Assembly: GCF_002865645.1 (NCBI RefSeq) | Contig: NW_020194691.1 | Coordinates: 186,001 to 250,000 of the forward strand | Direction of reading: 5' to 3' | Source: Hyaloscypha bicolor E | Lineage: Eukaryota > Ascomycota > Leotiomycetes > Helotiales > Hyaloscyphaceae | DNA: 64,000 bases | Part shown: piece after piece, positions 1 through 12,196 of the stretch | Layout of the letters: the number at the start of each line of letters is the position of its first letter | Numbering within the stretch: position 1 is the first letter of the stretch | The notes under the pieces: generated by a model | The model's input: the letters and a program-made list of their open reading frames with translations, nothing else | The model's database searches: none | What the model was told of the DNA's origin: nothing | Translations under genes and position numbers: made by a program

Positions 1-3000
1 CATTTGAAGAAGATATAGAATATACCGAAGGAGCCATCGGCGTATCGGATTCCCCGCGTGAAACCGAGAGTATGGATGACGACCAATATATACAGAACAT
101 CAGCTCAGATACTCAATTATCTGATTGCATTAACTCACAAACAGAGTTGGGGGCATTAAATACTGGCCCACCAGCCACGGATTCTGGTTACGCTTCAACA
201 GGCAAGAATGAAGACACTGCCAAAGATGCTAAAGATGAAGAGCAAGACGATGCCCGTACAGTTTGTACTGACAATCAAGACTTTGATGTTCCTAAAGATG
301 TCAAAGAGCAACTTGTAGCCGCCTTTTCTCGCGAAATAACCCAAAGACTTCAAGGAGTTTTGTCCAAAGTTGACAACAAAACCTCAATGCGGAACACCCT
401 TGTTGAGTTGCTGAAAGACTTTTCTCTTAGACTCGGGATGGGAGCATACGCAGGGGAGCAGAAGAATGCAGTTACTTTTATTCGCCACTATAGACAGTGA
501 GCCTCTTCTTCCTCGACTCTCTTTGCGATAGTCAGGAGAGCTCATTGCCGAAAAAGCAAGAAAACTCTCTTTTACGAATATCAGACTAACAAAATTTTCT
601 TAAGCCGTATTGCAAATTTGATTGCCGGCCTGGCAGAAGCTTCTCTTGTTTCGGAAAAGGCAGAGATCGAAGAGCCCGAAGAGATCGAAGAAGAAAGCAC
701 AAAGGTGAAAAACCAAGACGAAGTCAGCCTGGCTGAAAAAATTCTCCTATGGAATGTTGAAAAGCCTCTCATCGACGAACCTCAAGCCGCGCTCGCTGCT
801 GAAGTATCGGATCCGACTATCATCGAAGAGAAGGAGGGGCTTGAGGATATTCAGGATATCGAAGAAGTCGAGGGGCTCTACGCTATTACTCAATTTCCCG
901 AAGCTTGGAAATTTCTTACTGACAGCCATTCCTATCAATGGCTTCTAAGTAGAATAAGAACTGAGGTGCTACTCACTAAGATAGCCGGAACCCCGGCGGA
1001 TACGATCAAGAAACGAATACTCAACGGTCTGGCCTCAGCATCCGTGAAATCTAAGTATGGTCAAGCTGCACATAAAGCTCGGTTCGAACTCTCCTGGGAC
1101 TTGCGTGGGTTCCTTCAGGCGAAATATCCCGATGAGCATGAAGCACAGCTTGAATCTCTCATCACAGTGGTTGGATCCGGAGATAATGTACAGGCAATGA
1201 CCTGTGCCCAATACATGGACCAAGTTTGGCCAGTGACAGGAATGGAGACTTTACTTGCCTTGCAAGGAGCTCTGGATAAGGGCGAGGGGCAAGCTTTCAA
1301 AGGTGAGTGGCACTTGGGGTTTATGTAAAATCCATGCTGATCACTCTTGCGTAGCGATAATGACCGACAAGACGAAACTTACCATCGAGGTCCGAGATTC
1401 AGTCACCATTGCATTGGTAGTAGCTACAGAACCGGCAATAGCAGAGATCGGACAGCAGTTGGCATGGCTAGCTGCTGCCTTACGTTCCTCACCTTCTGAT
1501 CATAGGATGGCATATTCGACCCCGTCAGTCACTTTATCAACTGGCAATACGCCAACTTTCACTTTCAATTTTCAAATTAGGGAAATTGAGCCCGCTCACC
1601 CATTAGCGCAGACAAATGGGTCCTGCTGGCGTCCCCTCTTCAAGAACCCTATCATTGTCGAAGGCTATCCAATTCTAGCTAGAGCCCACGGAGAGAAAGG
1701 CTTGGAAATAGCTCTCGACATGATGGCAGGACTAAGTCAAGCATCTCGGGTAACAAATTTTGGCGGCGGACTTGTAATTAAAGGTTTCTCGACAATGTTC
1801 TGTCCGACCAAACGGATTAAAGATTCTGTTTTATGGCACTATCTTTTTAGTCACGATGGAAAGAGGATGTCATATCTTTCAGCTGATATCCTTTGCGGAG
1901 GGCGTGCCCGAATCAAAGAGGTTGATATAGGGTGTTTGGAACAATCAAGGAATTTTCTTGGCTGGGCTTCTTCTGTCGAGGTTCATATTGGTAAGTTGTG
2001 TTCAAATCATCTCCCCATTTCAAAGCTGATATATAGCTAGGAACGAAGGAAGCGAAGTACGACGAAATAGATTGGGCTGGATCCAATTTTGCCTCAGCTG
2101 GAGTTACTTTGGACGAATTCTCTATTGGTGCAGGCAAGATAATAACGGGCAAGGCCTCGTTCACCAAAGGCACCCAGAACATTCCAATCCACCTCTCTCA
2201 TGCACGTCTATATCAACTCCAGATTCTCCACGCACACAGTATCAAGGTCGTAATCTATGATGTGAGAGATCGCCGAGGCTGGTTGGTAGATGGCACAAGC
2301 GCACTTCTGCATCTTACACGTACGCAACTCTCCTCGAGTCCATATTCAGAGAGTGAGTTTTTCAATCTCGACGACTTCCGCTACGCCAATCCAAAGGACA
2401 GGGCTTCTGGTGCAAAAAAGGCATTATTGGACCCTCGAAATCGGAAGCTCATCCTTCTTCAAGATACCAAGATCTCAACAGTCCGAAAGACAAGCAAGGA
2501 AGGAGTATCAGAAATATTACGAGAGGAAACGACTGGATGGACCTACGAAGACCTGGTTCAGGAAACATATCACATTCTGGAGCAGATCGAAGACCGACAG
2601 ACACAGATGATAATTTCGCCGTCTATAGGCCTAGGCTTCATGGCTCGCGAGAAGTTGCTCGGCTTTGGTTTTATGGATATTGTCAATGGCCAAAATATAT
2701 TACGCCCTCGAGTTGCAAAATTGAGCAAGAGTGGTTGGGGATGGGTGGACTTCATCAGAAGTACACATACTATCACCCTCCTCGGAAAGGGATTTGGGGA
2801 ACTCATTCGGCCGGCGCAAGAATCAAACCAGCTCTGCAAGCACTGGAAACATGTCCCCGTGGGAAGAGATCATCTTGTTGCATGCGTGTCTACGTTAGAG
2901 GACATCCGCAGACAGTACGGGGATTGCGATGATGATGTTTTGCAACTTGCAAGTGGAATATATTGCCATATACCGGACAAACTCTACGAGTCGTGTGAAT

Positions 3001-3587
3001 GTAAGCGTGGCAGTTGGAAGACGGGTTGTGACAGAGTACAAGCTTTTTCGTCTTCTCCGAGCTCCAGGGATCAATCCAGAGTATTCGACTACCGGTTCGG
3101 AGCAGTCATCTTTGGAAAAAATAGGAAATACCGATTACGCTGGCCGAGCAAAGGAGAGCCTGTTGAAGAGGCAGAGTCAGACTCAGAAGAGGAGGAAGGG
3201 AGCGAGTTTCTCGACAGCGGGCTGGGGGGGAGCAACTCTTCCACTTCTGGACTTGATGGCTCATCAAGTCTTAAGCCCTCACCCGTTGAAGAGCCCTTGG
3301 AAGACTCGCAACCAGATAGAACGCCCTCGGAACGTTCACGGGAGGAAGATGACATTCACAATAAGCAACCGACGTTGGAGAATGCAAGCGGAGTTGAGTT
3401 AGGCGTCAACGAACCCTCCGGAGCAGTTTCTGAATTGCCCGGGAAATTTCATATGAGCATTCGAGGTGTGAAAAGAACGTTAGATAAAGTCACAACTCAA
3501 GCGTTTTCGAGGAAGAAGCAGAACACCGGCGATGGGACCGATGCTTATATCGAAGCTTCATCTCTACAGCACGCATCTCTTGACTGA
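1..3587 (+). CDS. Large fungal orphan protein, 3' part (5' end outside window)
   Basis: The reading frame is open from the first base, so the start lies upstream. I read four exons: <1-496, 605-1302, 1355-1990 and 2041-3587. Each intron has GTGAGT/GTAAGT donors and TAG/AAG acceptors, and every join keeps frame, giving about 1120 residues in the window. The N-terminal part is acidic and low complexity (a DSGYAS motif near the start, glutamate runs at about 660-860). The middle and C-terminal parts are compact and look folded, with GWGWVDFI and a tyrosine/arginine-rich AVIFGKNRKYRLRWP segment, followed by an acidic serine-rich tail. I recognise the general type as an uncharacterised protein family of Leotiomycete fungi but know no function. 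No membrane segment or catalytic motif is evident. Confidence 0.75.
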
Positions 3588-3599
3588 ATCTTCTCGCTA

Positions 3600-4678
3600 T
3601 AAAAATAAGAAGTAGTGGACTTGGAATAGATAATAGCAACCTTCTGATGCTCTTTACCTTCAAAGCTGTACACCGCGTTGCGTGTTATGCCCCCATGCGC
3701 TTGATAACAAATATTCATATTCCCTAATAGAGCCAACATTTCCCCTGTTCCACTCTTCAATATAAAGCAAATACGTAACCTTCTCATCTCCCCCCTTGCG
3801 CCAACTTCCGTCCGAATAAACATCTTCCTCCCATCTCAAAGCATTCTTCGGAACAAGTAAAAGCGCCAAAAGCGGTACCAAATCGGCAACTCCATTCCGC
3901 ATCGCCTTGTGCAGACATCTAAGCAGGACCGAAACCACGATTATCCAATGAATACTTTCCTCGAGCACACAATGCTCAGTGTAAGAGCCGAGGGGTGATG
4001 AATCTGCGTTGAAAAGGTTAGATTGAAAACATGTTGTCCAAATATCCAGGAATATCAAGCCTGCCTATGCCTTGGCTAAATTCGAATGATCTGAGTCTAT
4101 TATTTGACAAGGCCTAGTCGACTCCTCGTTAACCTTGCTACTATATGATTGCATAATATCCAAAACGCGAACGACTTCGCTACTTGCAGTGGAGTACTGA
4201 TGCTTCACCTTGTCCATTGCGTATAGTAGCGCATAGTTTAGAGCGAATGCATCAAAATCGCCGTGGGGCTTTTGCTTCTTACCGCGATTAAAGACCGAGA
4301 AGGAGTATTGCGCCATTAAGTAGCGAAGAAAGGATGCAAAGTCAACTGAGACCTGTACCAAAGAAGGGGGTTGCTATCTGCTGAGCTAGACTTTAAGAAA
4401 GAAATGGCCTTTCCGAGACGAGGCTATAGGTTCAATAAACCACACGAAATGGAAGAACGTAGTTTTGAGAGATACCAAGTGGCAAGACCTGGTGACACCA
4501 TACAACTCCCGCGATAGCGATTTAATTCCAAAGCCACAGACACAAGGAAGCCTTCAATATGGGACAATTGAAGGGTCCCATTGACGGTGAGGGAGGAAGG
4601 AGAGTAAGGAGACGAAATTAGAACGTTGTTGACTCCGAGTTTTCTATGCCGTTTTGGGAAAGGCTTAGCAATCGCCAA
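3600..4678 (-). pseudogene. Broken hypothetical protein gene
   Basis: Reading leftwards, an 84-codon open frame starts at 4678. It is followed, after a frame change that could be an intron near 4440-4370, by a second frame running from about 4361 to 3663. That second frame is interrupted by one in-frame TAG at 4065-4067. Coding-like sequence continues in the same frame on both sides of the stop (NLAKA, stop, AGLIFLDIW), which suggests a CAG-to-TAG change. The conceptual product is about 320 residues, with a hydrophobic stretch (HWIIVVSVLLRCL) and no motif I recognise. It could be a real gene with an undetected intron around the stop, but no convincing donor/acceptor pair is visible there. Confidence 0.4.
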
Positions 4679-5221
4679 AGGGGAACAATAGAGATAGTAT
4701 TTGCATTGATAGCATTTCTTGATCGTTTTTGTCTAAAAATAACTTCAATTGCTTTGATTTGCTCTAATAAATATAATCCACAGTAATGCACGAGCGTGGG
4801 ACGCGTGCACGGCTGTTGTTTACTTCGCAGCCGTTGCCTGAGTTAAATGCCGCAAAAGGAGGGAAACATCTGCATGCATGCTCGCAGAAGTATTCTGCGC
4901 TTTAATTAAGGATAAATCTCCAATAAAGAGGAGGGGAAAGTGGAATTAGAAGTCACAATCTGGATTATTCATTGGATTTTAGGACTTAAATTAAATGCTG
5001 CAACCGAAACGATTACTAGCAATGCGAGAATGCATTAAATCTTAGACTACCTCTAATTACTCCATACCAGATGTCACATTACCCCTCTCCAAAAAGCTTG
5101 ACCCCGAGCACTAGTAAACAAAGGGAAAGCTAAAGCAAGTATATTAAAAACAACAAAACAAAGGAAAAGGACCTTATTTCTAAATACTAGTAGTAATGCC
5201 CCTTCTCTAGTCTATATCCGG

Positions 5222-6174
5222 GCATACTTCACCAGACTTATCAGAATTGCTTTCCGTACCAGAATTATTGTTGTTGACTATAGCAATTATAACCCGTTTG
5301 CCAGAAGAAGAGCTTGCAGGAGCTAGGGAGCAGTTCCTTATAAAGTAATCCTGGGACCCGCATCTGACACATCTGCCAGTTTGATAGTATAGTTAGCAAA
5401 GCTCCTTTGAGATTAAACAAACTAGCATAGCCAGTAAGGGTAGATCAAATAACATAAGAGTACCGATTGTCAGTTCACTGATGTCCATGGGATCGCTAGC
5501 AATTTTGGAAGCAGTGACATATGGCAGGGCAGCTGTTTTTGACAAAAGCTATTGGATAGTTCGCAGGAAATTAGTATAAACCCGGGGTAAAACAAGCTAT
5601 TGGGCCAGACAAGAGCAAATCGCAGTGTTAAGGCCATTGCGAAAACTGGATATTTTATTGACATCTTGCCAGCTTTACCCATTTGCTTTATATAAGGTAT
5701 ATTCAAACTTGGCAATATAAGCAGGGAGAAAATCATTGCCTTGGCAAGGCAAATATAGCTTGTCTTTGGCTTCGGTTTACTTGTTTGAATTATCGTAAAC
5801 CCGTGCAAGTTAATCTAGAACTGTATAGTAATCTCACGATTAAGTGTGCTTTATATAGGAAGCTATAGCAAAACCATTAATTGGACAAGGGATTCCAGAT
5901 TGAGGTGAATGTAGTAAAACTGGGCAGTGGAGTCTCCAATTGCTAATCCATCGACAGAGAGCTTGGCCTTGATTGAAAGGAGCCAGATATTAAATCTGTA
6001 TATTAATCCAGTGAACGTCTCGGGGTCTGGGAGCTTTGTTTTTTTAACTAGGTTTTGCCGTAGATGCCATTAACTGGGCTTTGGTACAAGCAAGTGTAGC
6101 TTTCAAGGCAGCAATTTTGGCCCGTAAGCTATCGAATTCGTGTTGGACCTGGGTTTGGAAGGTGTCCATTCTTA
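5222..6174 (-). pseudogene. LTR-retrotransposon gag relic with nonsense codons
   Basis: Reading leftwards from ATG at 6174, the frame begins MDTFQTQVQHEFDSLRAKIA and carries gag-like motifs in order: LPDPETFTG, SIKAKLSVDGLAIGDSTAQF, ARVYDNSNK, LPAYIAKFEYTLYKA, ISSFRNGLN, SDPMDISEL. It ends in a CCHC-like knuckle (CVRCGSQDYFIRNC, with Tyr where His is usual). Several positions that should code are stops (for example between ANG and SWQDV, and between LAQ and LVLP), and the frame shifts at least once near 6050. These are hallmarks of the gag protein of fungal LTR retrotransposons. No reverse transcriptase or integrase was found next to it, so it is a dead fragment. Confidence 0.7.
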
Positions 6175-6843
6175 AGGGAATGTTAGTAGAGTTGGTATAA
6201 ACAAAAGTAAAAATCCTATGAGGGTAAGGGTTCCAATAAATAATGAGGTAGTGAGCTAGCCAAAATCGAGCTTTTTGATGTCTTGCAGGTAAAAAAAACT
6301 ATAGACAGTGCTACGTAAACAATGACAATAATAATAAGGACACACTTCATGCGAGCAGGCTAGGTAGACAGGAGTTCCAATAAGTAAGTAATAGCTCTAA
6401 TAAACAATAATATTACTGTCCGTAGGGTAAGAGCTTTAGATTATGTAATAGCAGAAACAAAGCAATGGAACAAGGCTTAAAGATCTAAGATTCCACTGTC
6501 TTACAAAGTCTAAAGCTAGGGAGAGGAGAAGTGAGGTGTGGCAGTGGATAAGTAGGTATAGCCAAGACCACTGAAATATCGAGCTTGGTTTGAACCTTAG
6601 CTTGATATCTTAGCTGAAACATTAGCTGAAGCCAACCCGTAGTACTTGTATGACACTAGTTGTTACAATTTGCTTATAAGATAAATATTAAAATATACTA
6701 GTAAGAGGAGCTATATTAATAAAGGGCTTATATAAGATTAGTATCTTGGCTAGTATTTTCCTTTTCCTCTTTATTTTCTTTCTTTATATAAGAAGGATAA
6801 ACTAATTACTTGCCAAGAGCTTTGGCTAAAGGCTAATGAGGCT

Positions 6844-6881
6844 GCTCTTGCTCTTGCTCTTGCTCTTCCTCTTCCTCTTCC
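6844..6881. repeat. CTCTTG/CTTCCT microsatellite
   Basis: Hexamer runs of CTCTTG pass into CTTCCT, a short simple repeat within the AT-rich block. Confidence 0.8.
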
Positions 6882-7440
6882 TTATTAGAGTCGGGAAGTC
6901 TGTACTATTCACTATTAGCTAGAGGTTATTGGCCTTAATATTTATTAGCTTGGGTTATATTGGCGGTATTCCCCTATAGGCTAGAAATTATTATTATGGC
7001 CTGGTAGTTCGCAAGGAGGGAGTAGTATATAAATGTCTTTATCCTATAGCTTTCTGTACCAGATTTTGTTAATAGTTAAACGGACTGGTCAATTATTAAT
7101 ATAAATAACGTAATTTCTTTAATAGATACTACTATTGACGACTGCAAATTGGATATTAACCTGTAGGTATTGTTGGTGTATGTAAGGATAATAAGAGGTA
7201 CGGAATGTATCTATTCTGGATAGGTATTAAACTATGACTTATTATCTGCCGGATCTATATTAAGAAACCCTTCTAAGATAAAATCGAGTATCCCCAAAAG
7301 ATATGGTTTTCTGTATCTTCGTCTTAATAACGTTAATATCCAGATATAGTAGATCCCGTACCGGATATTATAGGGTGACCGAGAATATGAACTTCATATC
7401 CAGTATAGGGAACGCCTCGTAATACTAAATAATCATTAAT

Positions 7441-7912
7441 AATGGCCCTTGGTAGAGGATCCCTTGGTAGGAGGCCAATCTGTCGGTGAAGTTGCCGAAT
7501 TTGAGGTCTGGATCATGCAAATCTGGCCGGTCTAACATGTATTTACAGAAGATGAGAATGCATTCGAGAAAAAGGTGATTTGAAGCCTTGAAAGGGACTT
7601 ATATGAGGATCGCGATGCCGATGTTGGGGATGACCTTATTCTTGATTTCGTCAGGTACCTTGATGATCTGTTTGGCAAGTTCGGCCGTTCCTGGGGTTTC
7701 GTGGTCCTCCTGAAAGATGTTTGGAAGGAGGCCCTTGGTAGTTTGAATGTCCATCTTGCCTTCGTAATGGAACATTACTTGCGCGAGCTTCTTTAACCAC
7801 GTAGTATTGTCCTTGCCGCGGGGGAGGCGGTCTTCGGCCGCTTCAATTATACTAGCAATTCCAACGCCCCTTCCCTCTACCGAATAGTTACAAAAATCCT
7901 GATAATTACTGC
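7441..7912 (-). pseudogene. Unrecognised protein relic
   Basis: On the minus strand a coding-like stretch reads REGRGVGIASIIEAAEDRLP, then WLKKLAQVMFHYEGKMDIQT, then a charged helix ending before TAA near 7605. Composition is GC-normal, unlike the AT-rich block beside it. The WLKKLAQVM..Y.G.MD pattern faintly recalls the N-terminal region of fungal STAND proteins, but I cannot assign it. Its 5' end is shared with a direct repeat copy at 8282-8346, so the locus has been partly duplicated. Confidence 0.3.
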
Positions 7913-8346
7913 TGTCACGGAGATTGAGTGCGCTCGTGTTATGGAGCAGGTTAGATGTTATCGGAGGAGGGCGCTGCGCCGTTATCGCGGAGGAGATTGG
8001 ATGCGAAATTATTCACTGTTGAGGTGGTCAGAAGTGCATCAACTTTGGTCGAGGAGCGCAGTCGGGAGGCGGAAGGAGCTTGCGACAGGCAGATCGAGGA
8101 GATTCAACCGTAAAGTGGAGTGATGATGGGAGCAACTTACAGAATCATAAGGGCGTTGTCGGTGGTTGCGAGAGCGGGAGAGCAGGTTGGAGGATTTGGA
8201 GGTTGGGTGGGGAGGAGAGTGGAGGAAGTAGGAGAAAAAGGTCGGCGTTGATGGAGGGAAGCCTTTGCAAGCGAATCTGCAATTATCCTAGCAATTCCAA
8301 CGCCTCGTCCCTCATGCAATTACTAGCTAGTTACAAAATCCTGATC
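7853..8346. repeat. Direct repeat pair of about 55 bp (7853-7908 and 8282-8346)
   Basis: Both copies contain CTAGCAATTCCAACGCC followed by a (C/T)CCCTC segment and GTTACAAAA(A)TCCTGAT, with a 9-10 base indel between them. They lie about 430 bases apart in the same orientation. This suggests a local duplication of a gene 5' end. Confidence 0.55.
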
Positions 8347-9245
8347 GCCCTCGTCGAAGAAAAGATGAAGCACGCCGCTTCATATCCCGCAGCTCTCCTC
8401 TGAATACACATCGAGCACTCAGAACTTTTCGTGGGAGCATTCCTAGTAGCCCTGAAACCTTCGAAAGGCATGTATGTAGACATCCAGCAGCTTTACATCG
8501 ATGTCTTGTTTGTCTGCTCACTCTCCATTTGGTGCTTCCGCTCTTGTGGCTTTGCTTGATCCAGAACAACGCATGCTTATGGAGCGGGAGAAGTTCTACA
8601 ATGCCGAATTCAAAGGATATGGAGAGGGCAGTACACGAAGTCAGGAAGGCAGTATGCAACAAACACGAAGAATAATAAAATGATAGATGACAGGATTCAA
8701 GATGCCAATACGATGCAAAAGCGTAGAGAGCGTCTCGGAATTTTTGGCGCAAGAAACCGTGGCTGATTAGGCAGACAAGTACCGAGATGCACTTCTTCAA
8801 GCACTCGTATTGCTTTGGCCGGGATCCTCTTCCCCTTCCACATGAATACCCGGGGTAGAGCCAATCTATCATGAATCCTGTATCTCACCTTCCATGACCA
8901 GAACATCTCATCTCAACCACATATTGTTGCAACTGTGCCCCCCCGGCAAAAACTCGGACCAGGTCGTTCGCACTCTATAATTATTAGCAGGCATTCTGTA
9001 GAGGCTTTTAGTGCAGAGCTTACCCCAATAGCAGATCAATTTCGATAAATTATGCTCGGCCAGTTGACTTTCGAGCAGCTCCACCACCACAAGGTGGATA
9101 AGGGACAAGAACCTCATAGTCCAGGTCTTTGGATTTGGCATGTGACCCATCTAGCTAATGGGTTCCATTCAATACGTCACCAAGATACCTCGACTCGCCG
9201 GTACACTGCACATTATTGATGTTTCTGAATGTATGTTATTGGCTC
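8347..9245. other. No supported gene
   Basis: Several short open frames occur on both strands (for example minus 9150-8908 and plus 8501-8683), but none has a recognisable motif and they overlap one another. The stretch may hold decayed coding DNA. I can support no feature in it. Confidence 0.4.
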
Positions 9246-9803
9246 TTAGCCAGCGACTTGCTCTCGACAGCATCGACCTCGACATCTCGACCTTGTGACC
9301 ATCGTGTGCTTCCGTTTGCTGGTCCGCTTCTTCCGTATCCCATCATTTGTTCGCTTCTTGCTCGGCCGTCTGTTGCGCAAATCGTGTCTCGGTGGAATAG
9401 GTTTGGAGGGAAGCGTCTTCTGCTGTAAAGAAGTCCGCGGTTCTTTGCAGTTACGGATCCAGCTGCTTCCCTCAGCAAATGTATCCGAACTCGACGCTTC
9501 CCGCATGCTGTCGGGTGTGTCGGGTGGTGTTGGAGTCAAGACATCGGTGCGCTGCCATGGCCAAAGGTCTGGCGCCTTTGCCATATAGTAGAGCTCGTCC
9601 TGAGTCATCCATTTTCGAGGAAGAGTGTCGATTTGGGCGAGTTTACATCGTAGATAGTCTGCATTCATCTGCACGATGACGGGTGACTCGTACTGGAGAT
9701 TGAAGTTGCCAACTGAAGATTCGCGCTGTCGCTGTTCGAGGTGAGGCCAATGATCCGCATCTATCCCATCCGATGATGGAGATGCGAGATGCCTACGCGC
9801 CAT
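9246..9803 (-). CDS. Possible small basic hypothetical protein
   Basis: A single open frame from ATG at 9803 gives about 185 residues. The N-terminal half is mixed and tryptophan-containing (DELYYMAKAPDLWPWQRTDV). It is followed by a proline/threonine linker (TPTPPDTPDS) and a strongly basic C-terminus with RKKRTSKRKHTMVTRS, which resembles a nuclear localisation region. No domain is recognised. The opposite strand also has open frames, but this frame shows the more protein-like composition. It could have further exons upstream of 9803. Confidence 0.42.
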   Translation of the reverse strand: MARRHLASPSSDGIDADHWPHLEQRQRESSVGNFNLQYESPVIVQMNADYLRCKLAQIDTLPRKWMTQDELYYMAKAPDLWPWQRTDVLTPTPPDTPDSMREASSSDTFAEGSSWIRNCKEPRTSLQQKTLPSKPIPPRHDLRNRRPSKKRTNDGIRKKRTSKRKHTMVTRSRCRGRCCREQVAG

Positions 9804-9812
9804 CGTAAGCAC

Positions 9813-10149
9813 TGAGCTCTGATGTTGAAAACGTTGTGTATTTTCGGACGGAGATGTCGAGAATGGATGAGATGAGGTTGGTTTTGCCCCGGAACCCTGA
9901 GCGCTAGATGACTAATCAGCTCTCAAGCCCACCACCCACACCAGCCCAATCTCTCGAAACAGAACAGCATTGACTCATAACGAACAGAGTTCCCCTGCGA
10001 GCGCAGCAAACCTGTAACGAAGCTCATTCATATTCACCATAATCAAATGTCGGAAGCCTTACAAATTTGGGTCCGACACCTCCAGACACGTCCCCACACT
10101 GTCCAGCCCAGCTTGGTTACCTCCGGCGTGCGTTCCGCTTCCTCCCACC
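9813..10149. other. Intergenic, upstream of FHA kinase
   Basis: Short spacer containing the presumptive promoter and leader of the kinase gene. No distinct motif stands out. Confidence 0.5.
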
Positions 10150-11877
10150 ATGTCTTTCCATCCTTCCATCACCAGCGAGTCAACCACAGAACCAAATACC
10201 CCCGAACCAACTCAGATAAATGCTGAAGATGAAGATATCCCAAGTGGCGACTTTGCAAGGCTTATTCCCATCTCAAGATCCGCCCGAATCGCCTTTCACT
10301 ACCTGCATCTTGCAATGGAGGAGTCTCCTGAAAAATACCTCTGGCATCGGAAGTTTGTCTACGTTCGCCGAAGGTTGGAAGATCTAGAACCAGAAATAGA
10401 CGAACAGTCAACTAGTGATGAGCTTGCTCGATCCACAAGACCTCAGGACCCGGGTTCGGTCCACAGTGGATTTTGGAGACTGAATATGGATCTCCACCCG
10501 GGGAACCGGCAGCTTGGATGGGTGCTAGGGAAGGGACGCTGGAACACTCGTGATAATTATTCAAGCTCTGTCACGGGCGGTGGTGTAGATATCCTCCTCA
10601 CAGCCAATATCAAGGAGCCACTTCTCAGGGGGCGGCATGCGCGCTTGTTACATTCATTAGAATCCCATATTCTTTTATTAATCGCGGATAAGAAGTTGCG
10701 AGTTGGCGAGAGGCATCTAAGTCCAACCAACGTTGCTGCGTTTGGTCAGAGAAGGACAGTCGTTGCATTTGGTGATCTGGAGTACGAGCTCTCCTTCACG
10801 AACATCGACCAGTCATTATACCGAGCTCAACTTGATCAGCTCTCGCAGTTCCTCAACTACCAGGGGGACCGGCCGGGAATATTTGTGGATCCAACCCCCG
10901 CGGAAACTGATTACATGATTATGAACAAATACTTCATTAGAAGCTCATTCACACAAGGATCGACCTGTTGGATGTGTGCCGCAGTGGACAAGGATACAGG
11001 CGCCAGTGTTGCGGTGAAGAAGATTATTGCAGTATCTTCTAGTAGTCTGCGTCATGCCCGTCGCGAGATCGATGCAATGAAAAGGCTATTATCGGAACGC
11101 CCGCCTGTATGAATTCCATTTATCCCCTTCCTATTGTCTCCGGGCCTAAAGTGTACTCATTGTTGACAAATCCATCAGATCACTGTAAGCTCGCTGATCG
11201 ATTCCGTCATAATCGAACCCAGCACCTCCTCTGGTGCCACTGAATGCTTCATCATATCTCAGCCACTTATCAGTGGAACGCTTGGTCAATTGCTTCCATC
11301 TCAATCGCTTCCAATGACCTCTCGCCTCTTGCTTTTCGAACAAATGCTCGACGGACTTGCATTTCTTCATGCAGAAGGTTGTATGCATCGAGATATAAAA
11401 CCCGACAACATTCTCGCTTCGCCTTCCCCTATTCGTGCGGTAATCATCGATTTTGGTTGTGCCACGTGGGAAACTTCTTCCAAAGACCACATGAAAGGCA
11501 CGATTCGTTACTTGGCGCCCGAGATTATTGCCCTCAAGGAGAATACCGCTCCTCTGGATACTACTTATAACATATCCGCTGATGTTTGGAGCATGGGTTT
11601 GACTGCGTACGAATTGCTGCGTGGTTCCCGAGCTAGGTTCCAAAGAATATCATGGAAGTTTTATGATGAAGAGTTGCTCTCAACAATCGGCGTCACATCA
11701 GCACTTGGTAGTGACGAAGTGAAGTGGGCCTTTGCCCTAATCAAAGAAATGCTTCGTTGGGATCCCAAGTCACGAATCGAGTCAAAGGAAGCACGCCAGA
11801 AGTGCCCCACGTTCAAGGCAGAGAGTAAACAGCGACTACTTCCGCCTGGAAAACGAGAACGTGGGAGTCGGTGCTGA
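10150..11877 (+). CDS. FHA-domain serine/threonine protein kinase
   Basis: Two exons, 10150-11106 and 11179-11877, joined in phase 0 across a 72-base intron, encode 551 residues. An FHA-like region lies around residues 140-220. A protein kinase domain starts at about 257, with ATP-binding lysine K291 (VAVKK), catalytic HRDIKPDN at 389-396, DFG at 410-412 and the APE motif at 432-434 (GTIRYLAPE). All key catalytic residues are present. The order FHA then kinase is that of fungal Cds1/Rad53/Dun1-like checkpoint kinases, but the FHA part is weak and the protein is more likely a lineage-specific kinase than the checkpoint kinase itself. The glycine loop (SSFTQGSTCWMC) is degenerate. It is co-oriented with the STAND gene 840 bases downstream. 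Confidence 0.8.
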
Positions 11878-12196
11878 AGTGGTATCTCTATTTCTAACGA
11901 ATTTCCCAATTTAAAAAGCTTTTTATCAGAATCTACGGCAGTCCCACAATTCAGATCCCACCAAAGCCAGCTTGCCCACCACGAATCTAAATCCACCATT
12001 CACAAAACGGATCTGCGAAGACGATGGCGATATGATATCATTGCCGATCTCATTTACTCCAGAAGTCACTCCCGATTTACTGTCAATATTCTCAAGCTAC
12101 TCCTCACTGTCCTGTTCGTTTCGGTCCATATCTCTGTGAACCGACACTTGTGTCGTCATGACCACGCATTTGGTTTGCTTGATTTCATCCCCTCCA

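Larger units (their letters stand above)
4679..7440. mobile_element. AT-rich retroelement-remains block
   Basis: About 2.7 kb of clearly AT-richer sequence with dense stop codons in all frames, unlike the genes around it. Its only recognisable content is the gag relic at 5222-6174 on the minus strand and a CTCTTG/CTTCCT microsatellite at 6844-6881. No paired long terminal repeats could be found inside the window. The composition suggests RIP-degraded transposon DNA. I see no intact gene. Confidence 0.55.

Noticed and set aside
8327..8872. Minus-strand frame of 181 codons
   Set aside because: Cysteine/leucine-rich random-looking translation, overlapped by equally weak frames; no start context or motif.
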